Assembly (NCBI GenBank): GCA_002633025.1
Contig: NMRB01000296.1
Span: 142,350-206,349 of the forward strand
Direction of reading: 5' to 3'
From: Notospermus geniculatus
Taxonomy: Eukaryota; Nemertea; Pilidiophora; Heteronemertea; Lineidae
DNA length: 64,000 nt
A program made the position numbers and the translations under genes. Below, one piece after another: positions 23,361 to 35,053 of this stretch (the first letter of the stretch is position 1; every line of letters starts with the position of its first letter). The notes beneath the pieces are model-generated. The model saw nothing but the letters and a program-made list of their open reading frames with translations. It was not told where the DNA came from and did no database searches.

Positions 23361-23437
23361 CTGGCATGACTGTGGTTGAACCCACATCCTCATTGGTGGC
23401 AGGCATGGATGTTTCCACTACACCACCCCAACAACCG
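23361..23437 (-). repeat. tRNA-derived SINE-like core
   Basis: Read on the minus strand, the sequence gives ggtggtgtagtggaaacat, then tgcctgccacc, then gtgggttcaaccac. These are an A-box-like and a B-box-like element at tRNA spacing, framing a clover-leaf-like anticodon arm region. It aligns with the cores at 37940-38010, 38612-38706 and others in this window. The acceptor stem does not pair well, so a working tRNA is unlikely. Confidence 0.72.
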
Positions 23438-25310
23438 GAACGACTTGCTAGGTGCCTGATGACTGACACTGTTTTCATATGTCGTTATAGAAGCGAGTCC
23501 TTGAAATCTACAGAAGCACAACCATTGGGGATAAAAGGTACCGTCCCAAAAAGGAAGGTTCCTCCTGGCAGAAATGTCCATTAGATGAGGTTCAACGATG
23601 GCCTTGTCTTCAGTGCGATTGAAATGCCCGGCTCGTTGAGGGCTATGGTAAGATGCTTCATTGCTTCTTGTGGTTGAGGAACTCTGGCCGATGTCGGAAA
23701 TGGCCACATTTCCTTACTCGGTAATAAGATGGGTTCGGAACATTAATCCTTGAGATTAGGCTATCACTGGAATGACATTGTGTTGTGGTATTGCTGTATT
23801 TCATAAACAATACTTTCGTACGGTTTCCTTCCTTGATGATGGTGAAATATTGAGGTTCAGCTCCATATATCTGCGATTGTTCCTTAGAAGAAGACCCAAG
23901 GAAGAAGTTGGTGGAAGAAGGCACATGTTTTGTTGAGCATCTTATCATTTTGCCATTTCCAAATTCGCCCCTGGACCCTTTTTTCAGGTCAATATATCAG
24001 ACATTGTAACTCCAAAATATTCAAAGCAGAAGGTGCTAGATGAAGATCTTGTTTCCTGTCTTTGGGCTGCACATAGGGAAAAAGAAGGAAGTATCAAATG
24101 GCATGGGACGTGGACATGAAGAAAAGTTACTTTAATAATTATTTAGGTTCATTGCCATATCTGAGATCGTAACTCAAAAAACATATGCTAAGCTGAAGTC
24201 ACTGTAAGGAGGTCTGTGTCTTGTTTGTGGTGAAATGTAGAAACTAGGGCTATGCAAATAGAAAAAGGGGTATCGGGTAACATGGGACACATATGAGAGG
24301 AGAAAGACCCTTGAGGTTATAGGAACTGTTTGTGATGGTAATCAGAATCTTGTGTACACATTTCCTAGCATCAATATTGGGGTAATTATTCCTGTTTTGG
24401 TGCGTCAATTTCTTCGTATTTTTTAATGCAATCCATGCAGGATTGCGACTAGGTTGCCAACCATCTTACTTAGGTTCCTATGAAACTGATTCTTGGTAAT
24501 CTGATCGCAGTTTGCTGGAAATTCATTAGAATGTTCAATATCACCTGCCAGAAACAATAAATGATGTGGAGTGAAAAAATTCTAGAACCAGGTGTTGAAC
24601 CAACTTGATTAGGAAGAAACTGTTGTTGTATTGTAACATTCTCAAAGATGGAAAGGTCGACTTGAGAGATGCCTTGATGCATTGAAGTGGGATCTGACTG
24701 GAAAGCTTGGAGGGTTCAGATGGAAGCTTTCACCGGTTCTGTCGCTTTCTAAGTGCTTTCTACACTTTGACTTTTCTACTATCTTCGCATTGGCTTTCGT
24801 CTGTTCTCCTCATTCATTGGGAACAGATTCCACACAAGCTGGGCCAACATACCTTGATTTTGTCCCTCTCATCCCTGATTCTGAGGTAACATGGTGACCA
24901 GACAGGTTATTTCTGTTCTAGAGTTCTTCATCTGGTTGAGGATAAGTAGTGTGAGAGGTTTTCCTCTGTCCATTTGTTGGAACAAACGTGATCCATTTCC
25001 GATATATGAAAGCAGAACCATACCCATTCTCTCTGGCCTCATCATCATCAATATTGTATTTACTAATTGCATTTTTTCCGCCATGATGACAAAAGCGGAC
25101 CGGAGGTAATTTGACCAATGGTGAACCAATTTTAATATTCTGTAATCCTGCTACAACGGAATGGTGTCAGTGTCTTCAAGCAAAAAAAGAGAGAGAGCTT
25201 GTTTAACTTGTATGGTTTCCAGAAACTGACTGAAGAGATGCTAGGTTTCAAACTGGCTTGTACAGTGCTTTCAACCTGGTTTCCGCAATACCTGTTACTA
25301 CCTAATGTCG
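23438..25310. other. Unassigned non-coding sequence
   Basis: No repeat or hairpin is evident. Frames are at most 96 codons. Confidence 0.5.
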
Positions 25311-25705
25311 AATGATTCGAGGATTCTCTCATGGTTTCCTCAACATCTATCGTTACCTGGGGTGTTTCTAAGTGCTGTAGCTACCTGAGGATTTCCTCTT
25401 GGTTTCCTCAACTGCTAGCTACCTGACATGCCTGAGGATTTCCTCTTGGTTTTCTCAACTGCTAGCTACCTGAGGATTTCCTCTTGGTTTCTTCAACTGC
25501 TACAGCTACCTGAGGATTTCCTCTTGGTTTCCTCAAGTGCTGTAGCTACCTGAGGTGTAAGGTGTTTTCTCAACTGCTGTAGCGACCTGATGACTTCCTC
25601 TTGGTTTCCTCAATTGCTGTAGCTACCTGAGGATACTCTTGGTTTCCTCAGCAGCTATATGTGTACCTTTGGATTTGCTCTGCGTTTCCACCACTGTAGC
25701 TATAT
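25311..25705. repeat. Minisatellite, about 40 bp unit, about 9 copies
   Basis: The unit gctacctgaggatttcctct tggtttcctcaactgctgta repeats with indels; some copies lack the gta and two carry extra bases. Outer copies are strongly diverged. Confidence 0.93.
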
Positions 25706-26583
25706 TGAGACTACCTACTCAACTTCCAGTTCCATTCATTTTGCCCAATACATTGAGAACATGTCAATAAAAAACACCATATCTTTTGGGTAATTTTCCA
25801 TTAAAGTGCGTGGTAGATTTATTTAAGAAGTTTGTAAGATCTCATCTTGTGTGAGGTTCTCAATTTGTTTCGCACGCAAGGTCTGTCAACAATACTTTGC
25901 TATTTTGCACAAGAAATGGAGAAAACCTATTTAACTTCCTGTGTGCTGTGTACTGAAAAAAAGTGTGGCAGCTTCTCTGTTCTTTAGGATTGGTGATGTT
26001 AAAAAATCTCATGAATACAGAACATATTCAGTCAAAGTCAAAGCTGTGTGGAAACCATGAATTGCTTCTCATATTTCCTCTCAAATTCCTTTGATTTCTA
26101 TGGTTATACTGTTCATTTCTCCTCACTGAAGCATTAAAATTCAACAGCCGTCAATTGCACAACAGGCCCATTGTTTTTTGCTCTCGGCAACAATGGCCTG
26201 GCATCGCATTAGCAAACCTTTCACTGGAGGATTGTTCAACTTTTGTGTTCAGAATTATGCATCCTAACTTATGTATGTTGCTGAGGAACGTTTTGTTCCT
26301 TAGTTTTTGCAGACAGATTAAATTTCACCATATTTCTCTCAATTGCGGACTCAAATCGGATATGGTGTACCCTCGTAAAGATTTGAAATGGGTACTTGTG
26401 CTTCGTGTATGCATTATTAATCAGTGTGTTGAAAAAGCATGGCACTGTGACTGACTTGGCTGCGCATATTTCTCATATACAAAAGTTTCATGTCCGGTTG
26501 GCTTAGAAGAGGAGAGTGAGGCCTGTGGGTGCAGCTGGTTTCAGTGGTCACTGCTCACCAGAATTGTGGCTGATATCCAGGTC
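25706..26583. other. Unassigned non-coding sequence
   Basis: Nothing is recognised. A 99-codon frame (26155-26454) has no domain. Confidence 0.5.
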
Positions 26584-26758
26584 GCTCCTCCATGTGAGAG
26601 TTTTCTCGTGTGAGTTTGCTCTCAATGGGCAATCTACCATTGCTGGTTTCCTTATGGCTTGCCATGACAGTTGCACAAATGACTGTCCATATTTTCTGTC
26701 GGCAAGTTGTGCATTGAGAGCCAACTTGCACCAGAAAACTGTCCTGTGGAGGAGTGCC
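26584..26758. mobile_element. Hairpin element of the dispersed tccatgtgagag family
   Basis: The left arm gctcctccatgtgagagttt tctcgtgtgagtttgctctc aatg is mirrored at the right by cattgagagccaacttgcac cagaaaactgtcctgtggag gagtgcc. The middle carries ccttatggcttgccatgac. Its arms match, in one or the other orientation, sequences at 13364-13452, 32485-32553 and 53068-53143, which defines a family. It is the most complete copy in the window. Confidence 0.85.
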
Positions 26759-28330
26759 TTAACTCATGGCCAGTTCCACTGTTGCTACGATACATAAAAG
26801 TCATCTCCGAATTTCACAAAATTTCGACTACAATTGGGGTCTTCCTCAGGCACTTTCTAGTAGAGATCCCAGAAGTAAAAAATAAGTACCACTGCAATAC
26901 AATGATCCAGTCCTCTTGTTTCAAACTATTCTGGAGGAATGGCTGAAAATAAAGCATCTTGTGATTCCTTGTAATGATTGTTTTCTGTCAATCACAAAAC
27001 GTTCCTGTGGCCTTGCCGACTATTCAATACAGGTCAGGAAATACCAAGTACGACGCCCCAGGTTAGTCATTGGTCGGATACCGCTGTGGGACTCCTGCCA
27101 AACAATGAAATTAATCATGTGACCATGAATAATTGAGCTAGCAATAACTTAATTAGCTAATTATGTTAGGACAGTGGGCAGGGATACAGGTCCCGAGAGG
27201 CCTTGGTTAGCGGTGTGCGTGCTCCTCTTGTACGTTTCATGTTTTCCAAGTGACTGAAGTGTGTGTTGCCTTTTATACTTCACCAGCAATAGGGGCAAAT
27301 GTTAGGAAGACAGATCGTACTTATTCTTCAGTGCTCCTACTTGATGGTTTATGACTGATGGCATTTTAATACTGCAGCAAAATAACTGGAAATTGATGAA
27401 CAAATCCTTGTTCCTGTTCTTTTTGTTGACCTCGTCTTCTCATTTGCTGCAAAGACTCTAGGGGTGGGGTTGTCCTAATTTCTACTTTTTGCCCCCAGTT
27501 CACCTTGAATGTGACAGTTTAAAACCGAAGTTCTTTCAATGGAGTTTAAACATACTGTGCGGACCTCGTTTCTCCATTGCTGTTACTGATTGCCTTCTTG
27601 TTTTGCTGAAAAATGCTCATGATTGAATGTAAAACCTCAAAACTGACAGAAAGTTTTAAAAATTGGCTGTAAAGCACGGTTTCTTTATGATGGTCATTGA
27701 TCTACTGCTCTTTCGATTTAATGTTTTATGACTCGGACATTCATTCCACCTGAATCATTCAATATTGGCTACAACCTGATTGGCAGGCTCTGATCGATCC
27801 GTTGGGGCTGCTGCCATGCGTTTATAGTATTTTTTCTCACAACCTTATCAAATAACCTGATGCATGACTCTTCTTTTTTGACCGATGTTGATTTCAAAGG
27901 GACCTTGAGTCATTTTCAGTTGCGACGGCAGATATGAATGAAACTGTTTTATCCAGGTAGGCCTCCATCCGTGGATGCAGGATGGATACAGCTATGCAAG
28001 ACAAATTGTGAAATTGTTGAAGGATATTTTGCAATAATTTGTCACAAGATAATCTGAAGTAAATAAAAATTGGGTATGTTTGAAAAAAACATGGAGAGTA
28101 TGAAAGGAAATTGTGAAAAAAATATGACGTTTTTTTCTGAAGCAAAATTTCCGCTGCCATTTTTAAGCTCCACTTTCTGTTTTTCAGACTGTTCTGTGCT
28201 ACTCTGAGCCGGAGAGCTTGGGCGTCTAAGCCACCGCAACGCCATGGTCAGTTCAAGTAAAATTTTTCGGCTTTCCATCCTTTATGTTTCCATTCGCTCT
28301 TGTAGATAGTACCTCGGTGCCCGTGGCAAT
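26759..28330. other. Unassigned non-coding sequence
   Basis: No feature is recognised. Frames are below 90 codons. Confidence 0.5.
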
Positions 28331-28452
28331 TTAAAGCTGAACTGCCTGGTACAATAGATCACACTTCAATGTTGCTTACTGCAGAATAACATTGAGTTCT
28401 ATCTGTACTTTAGGTGTACAGTTTGGGCTCTTACTATACAGTTCAGCTTTAA
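28331..28452. mobile_element. Small MITE-like element, 122 bp
   Basis: It begins ttaaagctgaactg and ends cagttcagctttaa, a perfect 14 bp inverted repeat. It has no coding capacity. TTAA-type ends or target sites are known for several transposon families, but the assignment is not possible here. Confidence 0.72.
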
Positions 28453-28627
28453 GTTGTTTGACTGGGGTGCTGTGGTGTAACTATTAACATGTAGAAACTA
28501 CATGGTAAAACAACTGAGAAATTCTGGCGATCGGCGTTGACCTCGGCGAAGTAGTCACATGGTGAGGTTTTTCTATTTATATCTGTATGTTTCTTGCCTT
28601 GGCGTAACTTGCAGGAGAGGAGAGAAA

Positions 28628-28850
28628 TGGCGTCAGCAATGGTTGACGTCAAAGTGATGTCAAGTTGACCAGTGAAATTTACATCAGTTTGAGCAGCTTT
28701 GTTTGATGGTAGTCAAATTATGATATCAAATTGATGTCAGTTTTACGTCACATTGATGTCCGCTTCAAATGAAAGGCGACGTCAGTTGGAATTCATTTCA
28801 GCATGATGTCATTTTGACGTCAATTTCCAGACGTCATCATGAGAATTTTA
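28628..28850. repeat. Degenerate repeat rich in TGACGTCA-like words
   Basis: Words of the type ttgatgtcagttt and tgacgtca recur about ten times in 220 bases. Two are the perfect octamer TGACGTCA (28644-28651 and 28815-28822), identical to the CREB/ATF consensus. The irregular spacing suggests a decayed short-unit repeat. A regulatory role is not shown. Confidence 0.6.
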
Positions 28851-29380
28851 CCCAAATGATGTGGTGAGCGTTTTCTTTTATCATGCCTGCCTGTTGCAGC
28901 GAGAAGTTTTGTGTTCATGTACAGGATTCTTGATGCAGATTACAGGATCTTGATGGACTTGACGGAGCCAAGGATTGATGCTGACGTGAGCGTTTTCTTT
29001 TTCTCACAAATACTGTCTGTAGAAAGGAAAGCAATTAACCTGTTACATTGGTCGTGCAAAGAACTATTCTAAGGCAGTCTATTTTGGTACCAACCAAAGG
29101 GGAGGAATGTTGAACCAAAGCTTTTCTCACAGAATAAATGATGTGAAGTTTATGCCTGAATTTGGATCTGAAATGCAGCTGAATCAAGGTGGAATTGCAG
29201 GAAACGACTAAAGACTGAAGTATTCTTTTATATCTCTTTGAGAATCGCTAATTGGCAATGTTCTTAATTGTCTTTCGTGATAAACTGATATCAAATGAAA
29301 TTGTTATGTTGTTTATTGACATCGTGGAGGGATTTCTTAGGTCTGTATATTTCTTCCTGCGCGTGGCATGTTTGGTGCGA
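28851..29380. other. Unassigned non-coding sequence
   Basis: A small local duplication (acaggattcttgatgcagat beside acaggatcttgatgg, about 28921-28955) is the only structure seen. Confidence 0.5.
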
Positions 29381-31605
29381 ATGACGAAAGGTAAATTTTT
29401 TATTCTGTTCATACGGTACTACGTCATCTTTGACAAATAATTAAAAAATGGACGATGTAAATTTTTCACAAACGGAAAGTATATTTTCTTTCTGTTTATG
29501 GTGTGTTTAAGAGTGAGGACAGGTAAAATTTTATTACTTTTGTGATTGACTCGATTGATTCCTGTGAAAAGGTAAAATTTTCTGACCATTTTCAATGTCG
29601 TGACTCTGCTGGCTGAACTGTCCAAGGTACTTTTTGTTCTTCGATTGCCACGTCACTGCACAATTATGACATCACTGATCTTGTGTGTTGATGCATCTGG
29701 GATAGGTGTGCTGCCCTCTAGTGGTAAATGACAGTATCTTCCCTTGCAATCAGTGGGTGTATGGCCAAATGCAGTAACAGCCCTATCATGTACTACCACA
29801 TACACTGTAGTGTACATTGTGGCTGTTATTTCAAGCAACCATAGTCCCACTGATATTAGTGGAGATGCTGCCTTTTTCCATTGATGGCAGTATGGTACAT
29901 CATTCCTTGACAGTGTCTTTTTGAAAAGGCTAGGTATGTTTAATTCTTTCTTAACGGTCACTGTGTACTTCTGAAAAGGTTAGGTATGAATTTTCTATCA
30001 GATATTTAGCAGAATTCGAAAAAAAGGTCAAGTATAGTTTTATCCAATCATAACAAGTATCTCAACTGTTTCAAGCAGTTACGATTGAATGGTTTTCTGT
30101 CCTAACAAATAGGTGTTGGTAACACCTGCATGGCATCGGCTACTGTATCACGTTAGCAGCCATCGTTGCTGGGAAAACTTGACTTCAGAGTCACCTTCCG
30201 AGGCATTTTGTCCTACTTCTTCCAAAAGGCTAAGTAAAGTTTTATTTCTCAAATTCATCTCGTGAACGATATTCATAGTGTTGATTTCAGCTTCTTTCAA
30301 CATCGACAAAGGTTAGGTATTATTTTTTTCACTATCTTCAATAGGATTTCATAGAATTTTTCCACAGAAGGCTAGTATGGTTTTCATTCAAATTTCTAAC
30401 ACTGTTGCTGTAGTATTGGCAGTTTTCAGGAAAGGTCATGTTGACCTTTTCCTTAAGTTATATAAAGTAACAAAGTTTGTTGTTTAGCTTCAACTAGTTC
30501 ACAAAGTTTTGTTATTATATATGGAGACAAGCTAACGGGTTTGGCGTGTGGAGTTATGCACAGTTTTTTTCAGCCGTTGTTGTTGGAAGATTGTTCCTCG
30601 TGCATAACGTGGTGAATTCTTCATGATAAATCGTCATGGATACAGCAGGGGGACGAGGTCGGTATCTTTCTTTACTTACCCTGCACATCACATGACCCAT
30701 ATCCAAAATAACGCCCTCTATGTCAGGAGCAATGTTTTCAGAGTCTTCCAAGAAACATTGCTTTAAAAAGCTTCTTTTACCATCTCTTCTCTGCTCCAAC
30801 ACCTTGATTTACACCGTCCATGGTCAGTTTATGCTCACCTCAGCTTTTGTCCATGATCCAGAGAAAGACTCAAGCTTGCTTCATCTCTACATCCATCACA
30901 TGGTTCAAACCTTGGACTTGGCCTTGCACATCATTCGAATGCTTTCTTCTTGATAACAGTTTCATGACTATCCCCCTTCCCTGCTGCAACCGAGAGTTGC
31001 CGGCCCACTCTTGTTGTCCTTGGCTGGATCTGTCATCATTCTTCAGTTCTACTTTCATGTATTTATTCCAAAAGTTCTTTGCATTGTTTGGCTCAATCTT
31101 TGAGCTGCAAAGTATCCCTCAACAGACCTCAATGCTGGTGCTGCATGCTGTCTTTGTTCGAAGGACTTGATGGTGACTGGACTATGCAGGGAGGAAATGG
31201 CCAGCAGATCATCCAGAGCCGTAATATTCTTGCCTATGGACTAACATTGACACCCTTACAAAGGTTGTAGTCTTCTCTTTGTACAGGATCACCATTGGTG
31301 CCCTGCACAGGTCAGAGATGAGTCCATCTTAAAGTCAAGAATTACTTGTACAATTTCTGTCTGTTTCCTTATGGAAAAGGTAGTAGATTTCTTTGTATCT
31401 CAACTTCTGGAGAATCCCGAAAAGGTTTGATTTTTTCTTACCGATACGGAAGTCGACCAGGTCTTCTCGGCCGTCATGCGCTGTTATTGAATTATGAATT
31501 GGACTATGGAGCAGATCATCGAAAGAAGGTTTGATTTTTCACTTATTTGGTGTTGAGTTGAGCAATTACTGTCTAACATGGAAAGGTTTGCACCTTATTT
31601 ATTTT
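29381..31605 (+). repeat. Degenerate array of a gaaaaggttaggtat-type motif
   Basis: A motif of the form gaaaaggt(ta)ggtat followed by a T-rich tract occurs near 29388, 29521, 29567, 29623, 29923, 29972, 30023, 30225, 30307, 30366, 30430, 31375, 31418, 31524 and 31580. Neighbouring copies are often about 45-65 bases apart. The copies look like 5' splice-donor sites (AAG|GTAAAT, AAG|GTTAGGTAT). The stretch from about 30450 to 31370 lacks clear copies. It is most simply a decayed minisatellite of about 50-60 bp. Confidence 0.6.
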
Positions 31606-32484
31606 CTGTGTGCTGGCATTGTAAATGTACATCTCCTTTTGCCATTGTACTTGATAAGCCCTGTCATCAATGAAGTATATGGCCTGTAGCTTTTATGATA
31701 GAATAGAAGACGCCTGCGAAAACCTGAAGACTAAATTCTATGACAATAGGCATATGAAATGTCAGACAGGTCATGGTGTCCAGCATACCCGTAATATCAG
31801 ATGTTGAAGAAAATGTCAGCATTCTCACTAAAAACAGAGTTGTATGGCAACAGATGTTAACATACATGTACCTCTAGTCCTCTTTATAATGATGTCCAAA
31901 GTTTGAAGAAATTACTGAATGATGTCACTATACATCACAGCTTGCAGACAGTCTTATGTGAATAGAGCTTGTGCAGATGACATCATCACGAAAAAATCCG
32001 CCATCTTGACGGTCATATTGACGTCGGAGACCCACATGGTGCACTTTGTCGTCAGCGCAAGTGGAGTGTGTGCGTCTTCAACCATGACGCGATCTACACA
32101 TGGCGCACTTTGTCATCGACGTCAGCATGGTGGACCACCGGTCAAAAGTGACGTCATAATGAGCCATTGCACAGGCTCTATATACTGTAGTTTTGTACAT
32201 TTGACTGAAGATGCTTTGTGTCGTGTTAATGTGAAGTTGTAGGTACAGAATGCTTGAAGCTTGACAAAGAAGTGAAAAGAATGTGCATGAGTAAACTCTA
32301 TCTCGCCATGCGTTGATGGTGGGTCACCGGCACATAAGGCAAGAACATGTTGGTGTCCTGGTATCAACTCAGCCCGAGATAGAGTTTGGTGGCAGCATAG
32401 GGGTGCATCCCGCGTGGAAGGTTTCTTGAATGATTGGCGTTCAATGTGCAATTCAACATTGTTGGTTTCCTTAAACCTTATACC
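31606..32484. other. Unassigned sequence with a short direct repeat
   Basis: acatggtgcactttgtcgtc (32035) and acatggcgcactttgtcatc (32098) form a direct repeat with about 63 bp period. A perfect TGACGTCA lies at 32149-32156. No gene is seen. Confidence 0.5.
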
Positions 32485-32553
32485 TTGACCACTGGCAGGG
32501 ACAACTGCCTATAGAGTCAACTTGCAAAAGAAACCTCTCACGTGGAGGAACGC
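32485..32553 (+). repeat. Fragment of the dispersed tccatgtgagag hairpin family
   Basis: actgcctatagagtcaactt gcaaaagaaacctctcacgt ggaggaacgcc matches the right arm of the element at 26584-26758. Only one arm is clear. Confidence 0.65.
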
Positions 32554-32684
32554 CTCCTCCTGTCAGATTGGGTGGACCATTTGGTGTGTATATACTTCCC
32601 TTTTGCATGTGTCGTAGGTCATGACTCTAGAGTTAGAGTGAATTAGAGATTTCCACAGTGTGCCCTGGAGTTGCATTCATTTTT

Positions 32685-33610
32685 AGCCCGCTTGGCCCAT
32701 AGGCCAAAAGGGCTTATGCTGTGCTTGGCGCCTTTAGTGGTGGTCTGTCGTGCGTGCGTGCGTGCGTCCGTAAACTTTTCCCTTGTCAGATGGATAGCGC
32801 CTTCAGTTTTTGACGGATCATTTTCATATTGCATATGGGTGTGTAAGACCACAAAATCTAGGTCAAGTTCAATTTTGGGTGCGATGCGATTCCTACTTTG
32901 GCCAGTAGGGGGCGTTTTGTGAAAAAATTCAAAGGCCTGTATTTTGAGAATGGCTTGAGCTATCGTGATGAAACTTTGTATGTATGTACCTCTAGTTGGT
33001 GGTGACTTGCACACGAAATTTTGGCGCAGTCTGATTCTTGTCTTTGCCACTAGGGGGCCAAAACGAAAATATCAAATTTTTCCTTGTCAGATGGATAGCG
33101 CCTTCAGTTTTTGAGGGATCATTTTCATATTGCACACAGGTGTGTATGTCCTCAAAATTTAGGTCAAGTTCGATTTTGGGTGCGATGCGATTCCTATTTT
33201 GGTAGGTAGGGGGCGTTTTGTGAAAAACTTAAAAGGGCTATATTTTGATAATCGTTCGAGCTATTGTGTTGAAACGTTGTATGTATTTACCTCTAGCTTG
33301 TAGTGACTTCCTGACGAAATTTCGGTGAAATCTAATTCTTGACTTTGCCACCAGGAGGCCTAAGCCAAACTCACAAAACCTGCTTTTTCTCCTGAACAAA
33401 GCAACGGAACTTCATCGATTTTTTATTATAGGTATATCTAACAAGGAAATATAACATACTGCTGGAGTTTTTTATTTGACCTACTTTTCAAGGTCACAGA
33501 CATCAAAGTTTGTCTGAAATTACGAGAATGGCAGATATTGTCAAATATGGCTTGTATGATTCTGATATGGCTTATGCCTTCCACCACTGTGCTAAAAAGC
33601 CAAGCGGGCA
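32685..33610. mobile_element. Non-autonomous transposon-like element, 926 bp, with internal duplication
   Basis: The ends carry an 11 bp inverted repeat (gcccgcttggc at 32686-32696 and gccaagcgggc at 33599-33609). Just inside the left end is a small hairpin (ttggcccataggccaa), then a cgtgcgtgcgtg microsatellite. The body holds two direct copies of about 285 bases at a 301-base offset (32777-33060 and 33078-33362), each starting near ccttgtcagatggatagcgc and ending near a (g)gggggc-type word. A minus-strand frame of 135 codons (32643-33050) falls inside one copy and crosses the element end, so it is not a gene. I associate this end style with repeats of marine invertebrates; no family name is claimed. 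Confidence 0.8.
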
Positions 33611-34243
33611 CAGTGCCATTGGCACTATTTTCAACAGTGCTCGGTTCATAGTGGATGTAGGGTAGTCTCCAATCACGATAACCTGAACCAGTCAAGATTT
33701 GCTCTTTGGTCTCTCGAATGAAACCCAGTCGAGTTTTTGAAGCAGTCGTACTGCACCCTTGGGTTTAGTTAGGATGGAATGATTAGATCACTGCTAGCTG
33801 AAGCTTGCCGAGCTAATGCAATAATCTATTCAATATGGGAAGTTATTCCAGAGAAATGATTATTGTTATTGGTGTTTTTGGTAAATTGGTGTGTCCTCTC
33901 TTCATTTCAGTGTTGTTGATTGATATCAAGTTCTTAATTTCTTCCAGCAGAGACAAAAACTACCCATGGACAGCAAAGATAACGCTCTCAGTTTTCGAAA
34001 TACCGAGAATTAGTTACTGGCAGCTGTCAAGTGACATCGCCTACAGTTTAGGGCCAACTTCATCTTCAAGTAAAGTTCTTGGTTCAGCTATCAAAAGACC
34101 AGTACTGCTTCATGGCTCCTTGAGCAAGACACTTTAAGTTGTGTCGATGGAGAACTTCGCTTTATTGTTAATATTTGCCGGAGTCCTATTTGACAGTTAA
34201 GCTCTCTTTTGAGCATCACTGCTTCCATATGTTCCTAATTATC
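33611..34243. other. Unassigned non-coding sequence
   Basis: A 100-codon frame (33835-34137) has no recognisable domain. Confidence 0.45.
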
Positions 34244-34357
34244 TGGCCCCTGTTTCATAAAGTGACTTTAAGCTAATGGTACCTTTAACCAAATGGAAAA
34301 TGCATTGAGTTAATGATACCATTACTTAGCTTAAAGTCACTTTATGAAACAGGCCCC
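34244..34357. mobile_element. Palindromic MITE-like element, 114 bp
   Basis: It begins ggcccctgtttcataaagtg actttaagctaatggtacc and returns as ggtaccattacttagctta-like sequence ending cactttatgaaacaggcccc. The arms are about 40 bp with few mismatches around a short centre. A fragment with the same end word (tcatgaaacaggcccc) occurs at 49281-49296. Confidence 0.88.
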
Positions 34358-35053
34358 TAGACTGCAGTTGAATTCGTCTTGGGAATGAATAAGTGTCCTG
34401 TTGGGATGCCTTCAATTGTGAATTTTATCGAATTAACCAAACATATGTCCACCTATTCAATTAAATCCTCAGACATCTGAGAACAGGGTTAGAAAAGCAG
34501 TTATGAAGAACTCTTGGTACAGTTTTCAAATACCCTCGGGGCAGTGACTCATGTGAAGAAAAAATTATCACGATCTTCCTGGTACAAAATGTTATGTCTC
34601 CCTAAACGCAACTCAGGAATAAGAAAGAGAATGAGATAGCAATGGTCATTCGAGGAAATGAATTAGGACATGAAATATTACAACTGGGACGTTTGGATAA
34701 TTTCTCCGTTCCCGACTCGCCCGTTTAATACCCAATCACAAACAGAGTGGACCATGGCCATGGCTTAACCAAATAAGATTAGCAAGAATCTTTTTTTTTG
34801 AAAAATGCGATATTTCGTTATGTGTTTACCTCGGTGATCGCGTTCCCAAAACAAAGCAGTTTTCTGTTATGTTTGTACATTATTAATGTGATAGAGATTA
34901 CAAAAATTAGCGGGGATGGTTTCATGAGTCTCCGCGGACGACAACATTGAACGGACGTAATGAACATCTTCGAAGATTGGATGAGCATTATTGGCAGCAA
35001 TATCTTCGGCGAAGAAAACAAGTAAGTTAAGAAAGACCCTTTTTAGCGCACCT
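34358..35053. other. Unassigned non-coding sequence
   Basis: No feature is recognised between two hairpin elements. Confidence 0.5.

Noticed and set aside
32643-33050. 135-codon minus-strand frame
   Set aside because: It falls inside a repetitive element, crosses its end and includes a cgtgcg microsatellite. No similarity to a transposase is seen.
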